A stretch of 64,000 nucleotides of DNA, taken from positions 2,108,001 to 2,172,000 of the forward strand of contig NZ_CP141058.1 of assembly GCF_034661175.1 (NCBI RefSeq), given 5' to 3'. Both the position numbers and the translations under genes were made by a program. The stretch comes from Nocardioides renjunii (GTDB taxonomy: Bacteria > Actinomycetota > Actinomycetes > Propionibacteriales > Nocardioidaceae). The notes beneath the pieces were generated by a model that was given only the letters and a program-made list of their open reading frames with translations, ran no database searches and was not told the DNA's origin. The number at the start of each line of letters is the position of its first letter. Within the stretch, counting starts at the first letter, position 1. Shown in pieces: positions 1 through 8,135 of the stretch.

Positions 1-507
1 CAGATCTGGGCGTTCGTGCTCCCCGGGCTCTACGCCCAGGAGCGGAAGATGAGCCGGATCTTCGTGGCGGTCGCCGGGCCGCTCTTCCTCGCCGGCATCG
101 CACTGGGCTACCTCACGCTGCCGGTGGCCCTCGAGGTGCTGATCGGCTTCAACCCCGAGGGCGTCACCAACCTCATCGACTTCAACGACTACCTCCAGTT
201 CTTCACCCGCACGCTGTTCGTCTTCGGGCTCGCCTTCAACATCCCGGTCTTCGTGGTGCTGCTCAACTTCGCCGGCGTCGTCAAGGGAGCCTCGCTGAAG
301 GCCTACCGACCGTGGATCATCATCGGCACGTTTGTCTTCGCGGCGGTCGCGACGCCGTCGGCCGACCCCTTCACCATGACGCTGATGGCCGGTCCCATGG
401 TCATCCTCTTCTTCGCCTCCGAGGCGATCGCCCGGTTCAACGACCGGCGCCGGGCCCGCCGGGCGCCCAACAGCGGGCTGTCACCCGACGAGCTCTCGGC
501 CATCTGA
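1..507 (+). CDS. tatC: Sec-independent protein translocase TatC, 3' part only
   Basis: This is the C-terminal 168 residues of TatC, the twin-arginine receptor subunit of the inner membrane that binds folded Tat substrates. The reading frame is open from base 1, so the true start lies before the window. Several hydrophobic helices are visible, including one around residues 20-40 and one near the end (MAGPMVILFFASEAIARF), and the loop with the LPGLYAQE segment is typical of TatC. The tail after the last helix is short and Arg-rich. A GTG at position 16 is internal and not a start. Loss of the N-terminus is due only to the window edge. Confidence 0.93.
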   Translation, partial: QIWAFVLPGLYAQERKMSRIFVAVAGPLFLAGIALGYLTLPVALEVLIGFNPEGVTNLIDFNDYLQFFTRTLFVFGLAFNIPVFVVLLNFAGVVKGASLKAYRPWIIIGTFVFAAVATPSADPFTMTLMAGPMVILFFASEAIARFNDRRRARRAPNSGLSPDELSAI

Positions 508-529
508 GCGGGTCTGACAGGCTGGTGCC

Positions 530-943
530 ATGCAGGCGACCATCTCCGACCTCGACCCGTTCGACCTGCCGGAGTGGCTCGGCACCTCGGACGTGGTGTG
601 GCGCGCGGAGGCCGGACTGCGCTCGGGACACCTGGTCCGCGGCCGGCTGACGTCCGAGGACCCGGGCGGCGCGGGGGGCGCGGCGCAGGAGCTCGCCTGC
701 GACCTGCTCGCCGTGGACGAGGCCTACCCCGAGCCCGTGGTGGACGACGCGAGCCGGCTGCGCGTGCACCAGGCGTGGCGGCACGACCAGGTCGTCATCG
801 GTGAGGTCGACGCCCGCCTGGTCCTCGCGGTGCCGGGGACGCGCTTCGACCCCGAGCTCGTGCTCGACGCCCTGGGCCGGCTCGCGCGGGCCGTGGGGGC
901 ACACGCCGAGCGCTACGCCGCCCTGCTCCGACTCGGTCGTTGA
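530..943 (+). CDS. Hypothetical protein, 137 aa
   Basis: I do not recognise this protein. It is acidic, has no signal peptide or membrane helix, and is well supported by codon use (G/C in almost all third positions). It reads as one compact alpha/beta domain, starting MQATISDLDPFDLPEWLG and ending in a helix rich in Ala and Arg. It starts 22 bases after tatC and ends 24 bases before the lipid kinase gene, all on the same strand. The start ATG is preceded by CAGGCT and six bases, a weak form of the leaderless -10 pattern seen elsewhere in the window. Confidence 0.7.
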   Translation: MQATISDLDPFDLPEWLGTSDVVWRAEAGLRSGHLVRGRLTSEDPGGAGGAAQELACDLLAVDEAYPEPVVDDASRLRVHQAWRHDQVVIGEVDARLVLAVPGTRFDPELVLDALGRLARAVGAHAERYAALLRLGR

Positions 944-954
944 GGAGCGGGGGA

Positions 955-960
955 TAGGGT
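955..960 (+). promoter_or_regulatory. -10 hexamer of leaderless lipid kinase gene
   Basis: TAGGGT lies seven bases before the ATG at 968, the spacing expected if transcription begins at the start codon. No Shine-Dalgarno sequence precedes the ATG, which agrees with a leaderless transcript. Confidence 0.5.
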
Positions 961-967
961 CGCGCTC

Positions 968-1873
968 ATGCACGACCCCGCTGCACCCGACCGCGCCGCG
1001 CGGGGTCGCGAGATCGCGCTGCTGACCAATCCCACCGCCGGCGGCGGCAGGGGCGCGCGCTACCGCGACGTGGCGCTGGCGCGGCTGCGCGAGAGCGGCT
1101 TCGTGGTGCGCAACCTCGAGGGCCGCGACGCCGACGAGGCCGCCGACCTCGCCCGCGGCTGCGTCGCCGACGGCGTCGAGGCGCTCGTGCTGTGCGGTGG
1201 GGACGGGCTGGTGCACCTGGGCGTGCAGGCGGTGGCCGGCACCGGCGTGCCGCTCGGCCTGATCCCCAGCGGCACCGGCAACGATTTCGCGCGCTACCTC
1301 GGCCTGCCCCGCGCCGACCCGGTCGCGGCGGCCGACCGCGTCATCGCCTCGCGCCGGCGCACGATCGACCTCGCCCGGAGCGGCGACCGCTGGTTCGTCA
1401 CCGTGCTGGCCGCCGGCTTCGACGCGATCGTCAACGAGCGGGCCAACGCGATGGCGTGGCCGCGGGGTCAGATGCGCTACAACCTGGCCACCCTCGCCGA
1501 GCTGCGCACGTTCCGGCCCATCCCTTACGTCCTCCAGCTCGACGGCGAGTCCGCGGAGCACGAGGCGATGCTCGTCGCCGTCGGCAACGGCCCGTCGTTC
1601 GGCGGTGGCCTGCGGATCACCGAGGGCGCGCTGCTCGACGACGGGCTGCTCGACGTCGTGGTCATCACGCGGATGAGCAAGACCAAGCTGGTGCGGTCCT
1701 ACCCGCGCCTGTTCACGGGAAGGATCGACGGTGTGGCCGAGTACGTCCACCGGCGGGTCAGGTCGGTGACCGTCGCCGCGCCCGGCATCGTCTCGTACGC
1801 CGACGGCGAGCGCTTCGGGCCGCTGCCGCTCACGATCGACTGCGTGCCCGGCGCCCTGGAGGTGGTGGCATGA
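968..1873 (+). CDS. Diacylglycerol/lipid kinase family protein (DagK/YegS type)
   Basis: The protein (301 aa) belongs to the diacylglycerol kinase catalytic family, which phosphorylates a lipid or sphingoid-type alcohol with ATP. Visible marks are the early NPTAGGGRG segment (residues 21-29), the glycine-rich GGDG at 77-80, and PSGTGNDFA at 100-108, which form the nucleotide site. The family usually has GGDGT; here the next residue is Leu. The C-terminal half has the beta-rich fold ending in VSYADGER-like sequence that binds lipid. The natural substrate cannot be told from sequence. Its TGA overlaps an ATG that opens a 22-codon ORF leading into helY. Confidence 0.88.
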   Translation: MHDPAAPDRAARGREIALLTNPTAGGGRGARYRDVALARLRESGFVVRNLEGRDADEAADLARGCVADGVEALVLCGGDGLVHLGVQAVAGTGVPLGLIPSGTGNDFARYLGLPRADPVAAADRVIASRRRTIDLARSGDRWFVTVLAAGFDAIVNERANAMAWPRGQMRYNLATLAELRTFRPIPYVLQLDGESAEHEAMLVAVGNGPSFGGGLRITEGALLDDGLLDVVVITRMSKTKLVRSYPRLFTGRIDGVAEYVHRRVRSVTVAAPGIVSYADGERFGPLPLTIDCVPGALEVVA

Positions 1874-1938
1874 GCACCCCACGACGTTCTTCTCCTCCGC
1901 TCCGCTTCTCCGAAGAACGCCGAGGGGACCCCGCATGA
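1870..1938 (+). other. Possible 22-codon coupling ORF between lipid kinase and helY
   Basis: An ATG at 1870 overlaps the lipid kinase stop codon (ATGA), reads 22 codons, and stops at a TGA that overlaps the helY ATG at 1935. The encoded peptide begins MSTPRRSS and ends RRGDPA. It contains an 8-bp inverted repeat (CGTTCTTC at 1885-1892, GAAGAACG at 1912-1919). The arrangement would let ribosomes step from the kinase into helY, so a coupling or leader role is possible. The peptide itself may have no function. Confidence 0.3.
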
Positions 1939-4742
1939 CCGAGGACCAGGACCAGGACCTGACGCCGGCGGAGCGCTACGCGGCGTTCCAGCGGGAGAAG
2001 GCGTACCCCATGCTCAAGGACTTCGCCGGCCTCTACGGCTTCGAGCTCGACGACTTCCAGGTGCGCGCCTGCCAGGAGATCGAGAACGGCCGGGGCGTGC
2101 TCGTCGCCGCGCCGACGGGCTCGGGCAAGACGATCGTCGGCGAGTTCGCGATCCACCTCGCGCTCCAGACGGGGCGCAAGGCGTTCTACACCACGCCGAT
2201 CAAGGCGCTGTCGAACCAGAAGTACCACGACCTGGTCAAGCGCTACGGCGCCGACAACGTCGGCCTGCTCACCGGCGACAACGTCATCAACGGCGAGGCG
2301 CCGGTGGTCGTGATGACCACCGAGGTGCTCCGCAACATGCTCTACGCCGGGTCCCGCACCCTGCTCGGCCTCGGCTACGTGGTCATGGACGAGGTCCACT
2401 ACCTCGCCGACCGGATGCGCGGCGCCGTGTGGGAGGAGGTGATCATCCACCTTCCCGAGTCGGTGACGCTGGTGTCGCTGTCGGCGACCGTGTCCAATGC
2501 CGAGGAGTTCGGCGAGTGGCTGGCCACGGTCCGCGGCGAGACGAGCACCATCCTCGAGGAGAAGCGGCCCGTGCCGCTGTTCCAGCACGTGATGGTGGGC
2601 CGGCGGCTGCTCGACCTCTTCGCCTCCTCCGACGTCGACGCGAGCGCCGGCTTCGTCAAGGAGGGCGCTCCCGTCAACGAGGAGCTCACCCGGATCGCGC
2701 GCGACGACTGGGCCAGCTCGCGCCTCATGCGCGACCGGCGCTCGCCGCGCAAGGGCAAGCCCGGCTCGACGAAGAACCCCCGCGCCGTCGGCAACGGCCG
2801 CCGGGTGTGGATCCCGAGCCGGGTCGAGGTCGTCGAGCGGCTCGACCGCGAGGGCCTCCTGCCCGCCATCATGTTCGTCTTCAGCCGGGCCGGGTGCGAC
2901 GCGGCCGTGACCCAGCTCGTGCAGGCCAACACCCGGCTCACGACCGCCGCGGAGCGCGACGAGATCTTCGCCCGGGTGGAGGAGGCCTCGCGGACCCTGC
3001 CGGAGGAGGACCTGCACGTCCTCGGCTACCACGAGTTCCTCGACGGGCTGACCCGCGGGATCGCCGCCCACCACGCCGGCCTGCTGCCGGCGTTCAAGCA
3101 GGTGGTGGAGGAGCTGTTCCAGGACGGGCTGGTGAAGGTGGTCTTCGCCACGGAGACGCTGGCCCTGGGCATCAACATGCCCGCACGCACCGTCGTCATC
3201 GAGAAGCTCTCGAAGTGGAACGGTGAGTCGCACGCCGACCTGACGCCGGGGGAGTACACCCAGCTCACCGGGCGGGCGGGACGACGCGGCCTCGACATCG
3301 AGGGCCACGGCGTCGTGCTCTACCAGCCGGGCATGAACCCGGGGGAGGTCGCGGGGCTCGCGTCCACCCGGACGTACCCCCTCCGCTCGTCCTTCCGGCC
3401 GTCCTACAACATGGCGGTCAACCTCGTGCACCAGTTCGGCCGGGCGCGCTCGCGCGAGCTGCTCGAGCAGTCGTTCGCGCAGTTCCAGGCCGACAAGGCC
3501 GTCGTCGGGCTGGCGCGGCAGGTGCACAAGGCGGAGGAGGCCCTCGAGGGCTACCGCGAGGCGGCGACCTGCCACCTCGGCGACTTCATGGAGTACGCCG
3601 CCCTGCGCCGCCGCATCAGCGACCTGGAGAAGGGTGCCGCGCGGGAGCGCCGCCTGGACCGCCGGCAGGAGGCGATGGCGTCGCTGGGCAAGCTGCGTCC
3701 CGGCGACGTGATCAACGTCCCCGCCGGCAAGTTCAGCGGCCTGGCCGTCGTCATCGACCCCGGCCACTCCGGCGACGAGCCACGGCCCTACGTCGTCACC
3801 GCCGACCGGCAGGCCCGGCGGCTGGCCCCGATGGACTTCCCGGTGCCGGTGGAGGCGATCGGCCGGCTGCGGATCCCCAAGTCGTTCAACGGGCGCAACC
3901 CGGCCATGCGCCGCGACCTGGCCACGGCGCTGCGCACGCAGGCGCGCGGCTTCGACGGCCCCGAGCCGCGCCGCCAGAAGCAGCGCGACTCCTTCAGCGA
4001 CACCCCCGCCGACCGGGAGGTCGGCCGGCTCCGGGCGGACCTGAAGTCGCACCCGTGCCACCAGTGCCCCGACCGCGAGGACCACTCCCGGTGGGCCGAG
4101 CGCTACTTCAAGCTGGAGCGCGACACCGAGACCCTCAAGCGGCGGGTGGAGAACCGCACCAACACCGTCGCGCGGACCTTCGACCGGGTGTGCGACGTGC
4201 TGACGGCGCTGGGCTACCTCGACGGCGACACCGTGACCGAGCAGGGCGCACACCTGCGGCGGATCTACACCGACATGGACCTCGTGGCGGCGGAGGCGAT
4301 CCGGGAGGGCCTCTTCGACGACCTGGCCCCCTCCGAGCTCGCCTCCGTCCTGTCGGCGCTCGTCTTCGAGGCCCGGCGCGCCGACGACGCGTCGTCGCCG
4401 AAGATGCCGGGCGGCCAGGTGCGACCCGTGCTGGGCGAGCTGGTCCGCGTGTGGGGCAGGCTCGACGCCCTCGAGCGCGACCACCGCCTCGACTTCCTGC
4501 GCGAGCCCGACATCGGCTTCGCCTGGGCGGCGTGGCGCTGGGCCGAGGGCGACGACCTCGACGACGTCCTCATGGCCACCGGGCTGTCCGCCGGTGACTT
4601 CGTGCGGTGGATGAAGCAGCTGCTCGACCTGTGCGGGCAGGTGGCCGACGCCGCGGGTGACCGTCCGCTGCGCACCACCGCGCGCACGGCGGCCAAGCAG
4701 CTCAAGCGGGGCGTGATCGCCTACTCGGTGCTCGCCGAGTAG
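1935..4742 (+). CDS. helY: Ski2-like DEAD/DEAH-box RNA helicase (HelY type)
   Basis: This 935-residue protein is a Ski2/Mtr4-like superfamily 2 helicase; actinobacteria carry one such copy, named HelY in mycobacteria. Walker A is APTGSGKT at residues 59-66, Walker B is DEVH at 152-155, and SAT is at 183-185. The second RecA domain holds TETLALGINMPARTVV and the motif VI segment QLTGRAGRRGLD. A C-terminal DSHCT-type helical domain fills the last 170 residues. A CxxC pair (HPCHQCPDRE) sits in the middle region. The expected role is ATP-driven RNA unwinding in RNA turnover; the substrate is not known from sequence. A hairpin terminator follows. Confidence 0.9.
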   Translation: MTEDQDQDLTPAERYAAFQREKAYPMLKDFAGLYGFELDDFQVRACQEIENGRGVLVAAPTGSGKTIVGEFAIHLALQTGRKAFYTTPIKALSNQKYHDLVKRYGADNVGLLTGDNVINGEAPVVVMTTEVLRNMLYAGSRTLLGLGYVVMDEVHYLADRMRGAVWEEVIIHLPESVTLVSLSATVSNAEEFGEWLATVRGETSTILEEKRPVPLFQHVMVGRRLLDLFASSDVDASAGFVKEGAPVNEELTRIARDDWASSRLMRDRRSPRKGKPGSTKNPRAVGNGRRVWIPSRVEVVERLDREGLLPAIMFVFSRAGCDAAVTQLVQANTRLTTAAERDEIFARVEEASRTLPEEDLHVLGYHEFLDGLTRGIAAHHAGLLPAFKQVVEELFQDGLVKVVFATETLALGINMPARTVVIEKLSKWNGESHADLTPGEYTQLTGRAGRRGLDIEGHGVVLYQPGMNPGEVAGLASTRTYPLRSSFRPSYNMAVNLVHQFGRARSRELLEQSFAQFQADKAVVGLARQVHKAEEALEGYREAATCHLGDFMEYAALRRRISDLEKGAARERRLDRRQEAMASLGKLRPGDVINVPAGKFSGLAVVIDPGHSGDEPRPYVVTADRQARRLAPMDFPVPVEAIGRLRIPKSFNGRNPAMRRDLATALRTQARGFDGPEPRRQKQRDSFSDTPADREVGRLRADLKSHPCHQCPDREDHSRWAERYFKLERDTETLKRRVENRTNTVARTFDRVCDVLTALGYLDGDTVTEQGAHLRRIYTDMDLVAAEAIREGLFDDLAPSELASVLSALVFEARRADDASSPKMPGGQVRPVLGELVRVWGRLDALERDHRLDFLREPDIGFAWAAWRWAEGDDLDDVLMATGLSAGDFVRWMKQLLDLCGQVADAAGDRPLRTTARTAAKQLKRGVIAYSVLAE

Positions 4743-4755
4743 CCACCCGGCGGTG

Positions 4756-4779
4756 GATCGGTCCCGACCCGGACCGATC
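4756..4779 (+). terminator. Intrinsic terminator after helY
   Basis: A perfect 9-bp stem (GATCGGTCC / GGACCGATC) with a six-base loop begins 14 bases after the helY stop codon. No T run follows, as is usual in such GC-rich genomes. Confidence 0.6.
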
Positions 4780-4818
4780 ACGCGTGGGTGTGGCGTCCGC
4801 GTGTGGGAGGCTGCCGCC

Positions 4819-5754
4819 ATGTCCTCCGGCGACCGCCTGCTGCTGCTCGACACGGCCTCCCTCTACTTCCGCGCGTTCTTCGGCGTGCCCGACTCGGTCA
4901 CGGCCCCCGACGGGACTCCGGTCAACGCCGTGCGTGGGCTGATGGACTTCATCAGCCGGCTGGTGGGGGAGTACGACCCGAGCCACCTCGCCTGCTGCTG
5001 GGACGACGACTGGCGCCCCCAGTGGCGCGTCGACCTGATCCCCTCCTACAAGTCGCACCGGGTGGTGCGCGAGGTCCCCGGCCCGCGGCCGGACGTCGAG
5101 GAGGTGCCCGACCCGCTGCAGGCGCAGGTGCCGATCATCATCTCGGTGCTCGAGGCCTTCGGCATCCCGGTCGTCGGCCACGCAGAGATGGAGGCCGACG
5201 ACGTCATCGGCACCCTCGCCACCGGTGCCGGCATGCCGGTCGACATCGTCACGGGCGACCGCGACCTGTTCCAGCTCGTCGATGACGACGCCCAGGTGCG
5301 GGTGCTCTACGTCGCGCGCGGGGTCAGCAAGCACGAGCGGGTCGACAACGCGTGGGTGCGCGGGAAGTACGGCGTCGACGCCCACCAGTACGCCGACCTG
5401 GCCACCCTGCGCGGCGACGCGTCGGACGGGCTGCCCGGCGTGGCGGGGGTGGGCGACAAGACCGCCGCGACGCTGCTCGGCCGGTTCGGCACGGTCGAGG
5501 CGATCGTCGCGGCCGCCGCCGACCCCGACTCCGACATGGGGCCGGGTCCGCGGGGGAAGATCAAGGCCGCCGCCGACTACCTGCTCGTCGCGCCGCGCGT
5601 CGTCGCCGTACGCCGCGACCTCGACCTCGGCTCGCCCGACCTCACGCGACCGCGTACGCCCGTCGACCACGACGCGGTGGTGGCCCTGGACGAGCGGTGG
5701 GGGCTGGGGTCGTCCGCCGTGCGCCTGGTGCAGGCGATGTCCGGCTCGGACTAG
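4819..5754 (+). CDS. Standalone 5'-3' exonuclease (FEN-like, PolI N-terminal domain family)
   Basis: The protein (311 aa from the ATG at 4819) matches the 5' nuclease domain that forms the N-terminus of DNA polymerase I, here as a separate gene. It removes 5' ends or flaps using two metal ions held by conserved Asp residues: D11 in LLLLDTASLYFRAFFG, MEADDVIGTLA, and DIVTGDRDLFQLV. A helix-hairpin-helix segment for DNA binding follows (DGLPGVAGVGDKTAATLLGRFG). An upstream in-frame GTG at 4753 would add 22 residues but lies inside the helY terminator, so 4819 is preferred. Its TAG stop is part of the next gene's -10 hexamer. Confidence 0.88.
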   Translation: MSSGDRLLLLDTASLYFRAFFGVPDSVTAPDGTPVNAVRGLMDFISRLVGEYDPSHLACCWDDDWRPQWRVDLIPSYKSHRVVREVPGPRPDVEEVPDPLQAQVPIIISVLEAFGIPVVGHAEMEADDVIGTLATGAGMPVDIVTGDRDLFQLVDDDAQVRVLYVARGVSKHERVDNAWVRGKYGVDAHQYADLATLRGDASDGLPGVAGVGDKTAATLLGRFGTVEAIVAAAADPDSDMGPGPRGKIKAAADYLLVAPRVVAVRRDLDLGSPDLTRPRTPVDHDAVVALDERWGLGSSAVRLVQAMSGSD

Positions 5755-5757
5755 GGT
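5752..5757 (+). promoter_or_regulatory. -10 hexamer of leaderless Lrp-family gene, overlapping a stop codon
   Basis: TAGGGT sits seven bases before the GTG at 5765. Its first three bases are the TAG stop codon of the exonuclease gene. Confidence 0.5.
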
Positions 5758-5764
5758 TCGGCGG

Positions 5765-6217
5765 GTGAGCTCTTCCGAGGTCGAGTCCAAGGACCGGCAG
5801 ATCCTGGCCCTGCTGGCCACCGACGGCCGGATGTCCTTCACCGACCTCGGCAAGGCGACCGACCTGTCCACCTCGGCCGTGCACCAGCGGGTCAAGCGGC
5901 TCGAGCAGCGCGGGCTGATCCTCGGCTACGGCGCGACCGTCGACCACGACCAGCTCGGCCGGCCCCTGACGGCCTTCATCTCGATCACGCCGATCGACCC
6001 GTCGCAGCCCGACGACTACCCCGAGCGGCTGCAGGGCATCAAGGAGATCGAGTCCTGCTGGTCCGTGGCCGGCGAGGAGTCCTACATCCTCAAGATCCGC
6101 GTCGCCACGCCCCGTGACCTCGAGGACCTGCTCGGCAAGATCCGCGGCGCGGCCAGCGTCTCGACGCGGACCACGATCGTGCTCTCGACCCCCTACGAGA
6201 ACCGACCCGTCGACTGA
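5765..6217 (+). CDS. Lrp/AsnC family transcriptional regulator
   Basis: This 150-residue protein has the Lrp/AsnC layout: a winged helix-turn-helix at about residues 10-60 (ILALLATDGRMSFTDLGKAT...TSAVHQRVKRLEQRG) and a RAM ligand-binding/oligomerisation domain at 70-145. The family senses amino acids or small metabolites and forms octamers that wrap DNA. The GTG start is chosen because translation from it gives the normal family length and because a TANNNT hexamer lies seven bases upstream. The regulated genes cannot be named; no amino-acid gene is directly adjacent. Confidence 0.88.
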   Translation: MSSSEVESKDRQILALLATDGRMSFTDLGKATDLSTSAVHQRVKRLEQRGLILGYGATVDHDQLGRPLTAFISITPIDPSQPDDYPERLQGIKEIESCWSVAGEESYILKIRVATPRDLEDLLGKIRGAASVSTRTTIVLSTPYENRPVD

Positions 6218-6251
6218 CCCGCGGCTCCGGCCGCCCCACCCGGGAGGCGCC

Positions 6252-6896
6252 ATGCCAGCCCCGCCCTCGCAGGACCTGCTGCGCTCCGAACGGCTCGCGC
6301 TGGTCGCCGACCTCGACCGGCTCCCCGACGAGCAGTGGCGCCAGCCGTCGCTGTGCGCCGGCTGGCGGGTGGTCGACGTCGCCGCCCACCTCGCCTGGAC
6401 CCCCGTCCTCGGCCCCACGGCCGGGGCGGCCGCGATGGCGCGGCACCGCTTCTCGATGAACGCCATGATCGCCGGCCTCGCCGTCGAGTGGTCCTCGCGC
6501 GGTCGCGAGGCGATCCTCGCCCAGCTGCGCACGAACGCCGCGACCGGCGCCCGGCCGATCGGGATGCCCCTGGTCGCCGCGCTCTCGGACGCGGTCGTGC
6601 ACGGCATCGACGTGCGCCGCCCGCTGGGGCTGGCGACCTCCGTCCCGCCGGACGCCCTCGGCCCGGTCGCGGACTTCGCGATGGCCACGCCGTGGCCCCT
6701 CCACGCGGTGATCGGCGGCAGCGCCCGCCGCCGCGTCGCCGGCGTACGCCTCGTCGTCCCCGGGGTCTGGGAGCACGGCAGCGGCCCGGAGGTCACACTC
6801 TCCGCCGAGGCGGCGCTCCGGCTGGTCTACGGGCGCCCTGTCGGGTCTGACGAGGTGTCGGGGGCGGGGGTGGGTGTGCTGCGGGGGCGGTTGTGA
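6252..6896 (+). CDS. Maleylpyruvate isomerase family mycothiol-dependent enzyme
   Basis: The 214-residue protein belongs to the DinB-like MDMPI family, whose members use mycothiol as cofactor for isomerase or thiol-transfer chemistry. The N-terminal signature LPDEQWRQPSLCAGWRVVDV followed by AAHLAW is clear; the second metal-site His lies further on in VVHGIDVRRPLG. A ribosome site GGGAGG precedes the ATG at 6252. The specific substrate is not known. The gene stops 18 bases before the first copy of the palindromic repeat at 6915. Confidence 0.85.
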   Translation: MPAPPSQDLLRSERLALVADLDRLPDEQWRQPSLCAGWRVVDVAAHLAWTPVLGPTAGAAAMARHRFSMNAMIAGLAVEWSSRGREAILAQLRTNAATGARPIGMPLVAALSDAVVHGIDVRRPLGLATSVPPDALGPVADFAMATPWPLHAVIGGSARRRVAGVRLVVPGVWEHGSGPEVTLSAEAALRLVYGRPVGSDEVSGAGVGVLRGRL

Positions 6897-6914
6897 CGCC
6901 CTCGTCCTGCTGTT

Positions 6915-6942
6915 GGGTTTCCCCGCATATGCGGGGAAACCC
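6915..6942. repeat. 28-bp perfect palindrome, left copy flanking the nuclease gene
   Basis: The half-site is GGGTTTCCCCGCAT and the second half is its exact complement. It looks like an actinobacterial type I-E CRISPR repeat in base composition but there is no spacer array. About 24 further bases to its right (CCGAACATCTCGAGG...) are repeated, inverted, beside the right copy at 8086-8111, so the two form imperfect inverted repeats of about 50 bp around one gene. Each palindrome also lies just after the stop of an outer gene and could act as a two-way terminator. Confidence 0.85.
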
Positions 6943-6993
6943 GAACATCTCGAGGCATGCACACCTCGACAAGCTCACAACTCGCGCGAGAAG

Positions 6994-7950
6994 TCAGGCA
7001 CCGACGGGCCGGGTACGGCTCTCCAGCAGCCGGCGGATCCGGGCAGCGGTGGCGACCGGGTTCTCGAGGTCCGCCCACCCGATGCGGATGCACACCCACC
7101 CGGTGAGCAGGCAGATGCGCTCCTCACGCTTCTTCTCCCGCAGGAGGTACTGGTCGAGCGTCTCGCCCTCACGCCGGTGGAGCTCGTACTTGATCCTCCC
7201 GTCGAACTCCAGGAAGACTCCGTGGTGAGGCCACGCGAAGTCGACCCGGCCGAAGACCCGCCCTCGCTCATCCCGGATCACCACCTGCGGCTCAGGACGC
7301 GGCAGGCGCTGCTGCCGGCACATGTAGTAGGTCCGGCTCTCCGCCGGTGACTCCATCCGACCGTCGGCGAGAGCGAGAACCACGTGGGCGGAAAGCGTGT
7401 GCGGCCAGTGCTTCATGGCCTCGACGGCGGCGACGAGCTCGTCGACAGACATCTGCTCGGAGTGGAGCAACCCGTTGACGACGACGAGCGCGGCCTCGGG
7501 TGTCGCCGTCGACAGGACTTCGACGGCGTTCCGGGCAGCCGGACTGACACGGACGCCGTTCACGATCTCCACGTCGTGTTCCGACAGCTCCCCGCCGTGG
7601 TGCACGACCCCCGCCTCGCGTCGTCCTCCGTTGCCGTCCGTGCGCGTCAGGTGCACCTCGTCCAGCGAGATGTTCCACACCGGCACGCCGCGCTCGACCA
7701 CGGCGGACACGTGGGTCAGGGCGGCGAGCGGGTGGGCCGTACGCAGCGCCGCTCGGCACAGGACGCGGTGCCGGTCGGCAGCGGACAGGCGGTCCCACAG
7801 GGCCGCGTCGACGTACGCGCCGTGACGGACCCGATGGAGGACACCGGCGGAGACGAGCCGGGCGAGCTGGTGGTCGGTGTAGCCGTCCTCGACCAGCTCG
7901 CGGCGCAGGCGTACGACGGTGTCGAGGTCCGGCGGCGAAGGGCGGTGCAT
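6994..7950 (-). CDS. AbiEi-type wHTH plus DUF559-like PD-(D/E)xK nuclease protein
   Basis: This 318-residue protein has an N-terminal winged helix like the type IV antitoxin AbiEi N-domain (GYTDHQLARLVSAGVLHRVR, residues 23-42) and a C-terminal Vsr/DUF559-like nuclease fold. Candidate catalytic residues are E204 (PAESR), D237 (GRVDFAW), E248, D250 and K254 (FLEFDGRIKY). The middle part is the usual AbiEi C-like linker. Members of this family are scattered in actinobacterial genomes and their role is unproved; defence or mobility is suspected. Here it stands alone, opposite to the gene on its left, between inverted palindromic repeats, which suggests it arrived as a cassette. No partner toxin gene is adjacent. 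Confidence 0.8.
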   Translation of the reverse strand: MHRPSPPDLDTVVRLRRELVEDGYTDHQLARLVSAGVLHRVRHGAYVDAALWDRLSAADRHRVLCRAALRTAHPLAALTHVSAVVERGVPVWNISLDEVHLTRTDGNGGRREAGVVHHGGELSEHDVEIVNGVRVSPAARNAVEVLSTATPEAALVVVNGLLHSEQMSVDELVAAVEAMKHWPHTLSAHVVLALADGRMESPAESRTYYMCRQQRLPRPEPQVVIRDERGRVFGRVDFAWPHHGVFLEFDGRIKYELHRREGETLDQYLLREKKREERICLLTGWVCIRIGWADLENPVATAARIRRLLESRTRPVGA

Positions 7951-8085
7951 GACGTCAGGCTCGCCCGCCGCGCTGGCTCAGCGGTACCCGTGCGCGGCGA
8001 TCTGTGGACAGCCGGGTCACCGCCCCGCGGCGACTTCTCCAGCGGGTTTCGATCTTGTGGGGGCGTACACACCTCGACATGTTCG

Positions 8086-8111
8086 GGTTTCCCCGCATAT
8101 GCGGGGAAACC
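8086..8111. repeat. 26-bp perfect palindrome, right copy flanking the nuclease gene
   Basis: This is the inverted partner of the 6915-6942 palindrome, with half-site GGTTTCCCCGCAT. The 24 bases on the side facing the nuclease gene (8063-8086) match the corresponding flank of the left copy with about five differences. It lies 24 bases past the kamA stop codon. Confidence 0.85.
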
Positions 8112-8135
8112 GAGCGCCCCCCGAAGAAGAAGCCC

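Noticed and set aside
1830..4853. A 1007-residue open frame on the minus strand across helY
   Set aside because: It is the complement of the helicase gene, has no domain, and consists of the Arg/Ala/Gly/His-rich text typical of antisense frames in GC-rich DNA.
6915..8111. The two palindromes as a CRISPR array
   Set aside because: Only two copies, in inverted orientation, 1.2 kb apart with a gene between, and no cas genes. A CRISPR array needs direct repeats with short spacers.
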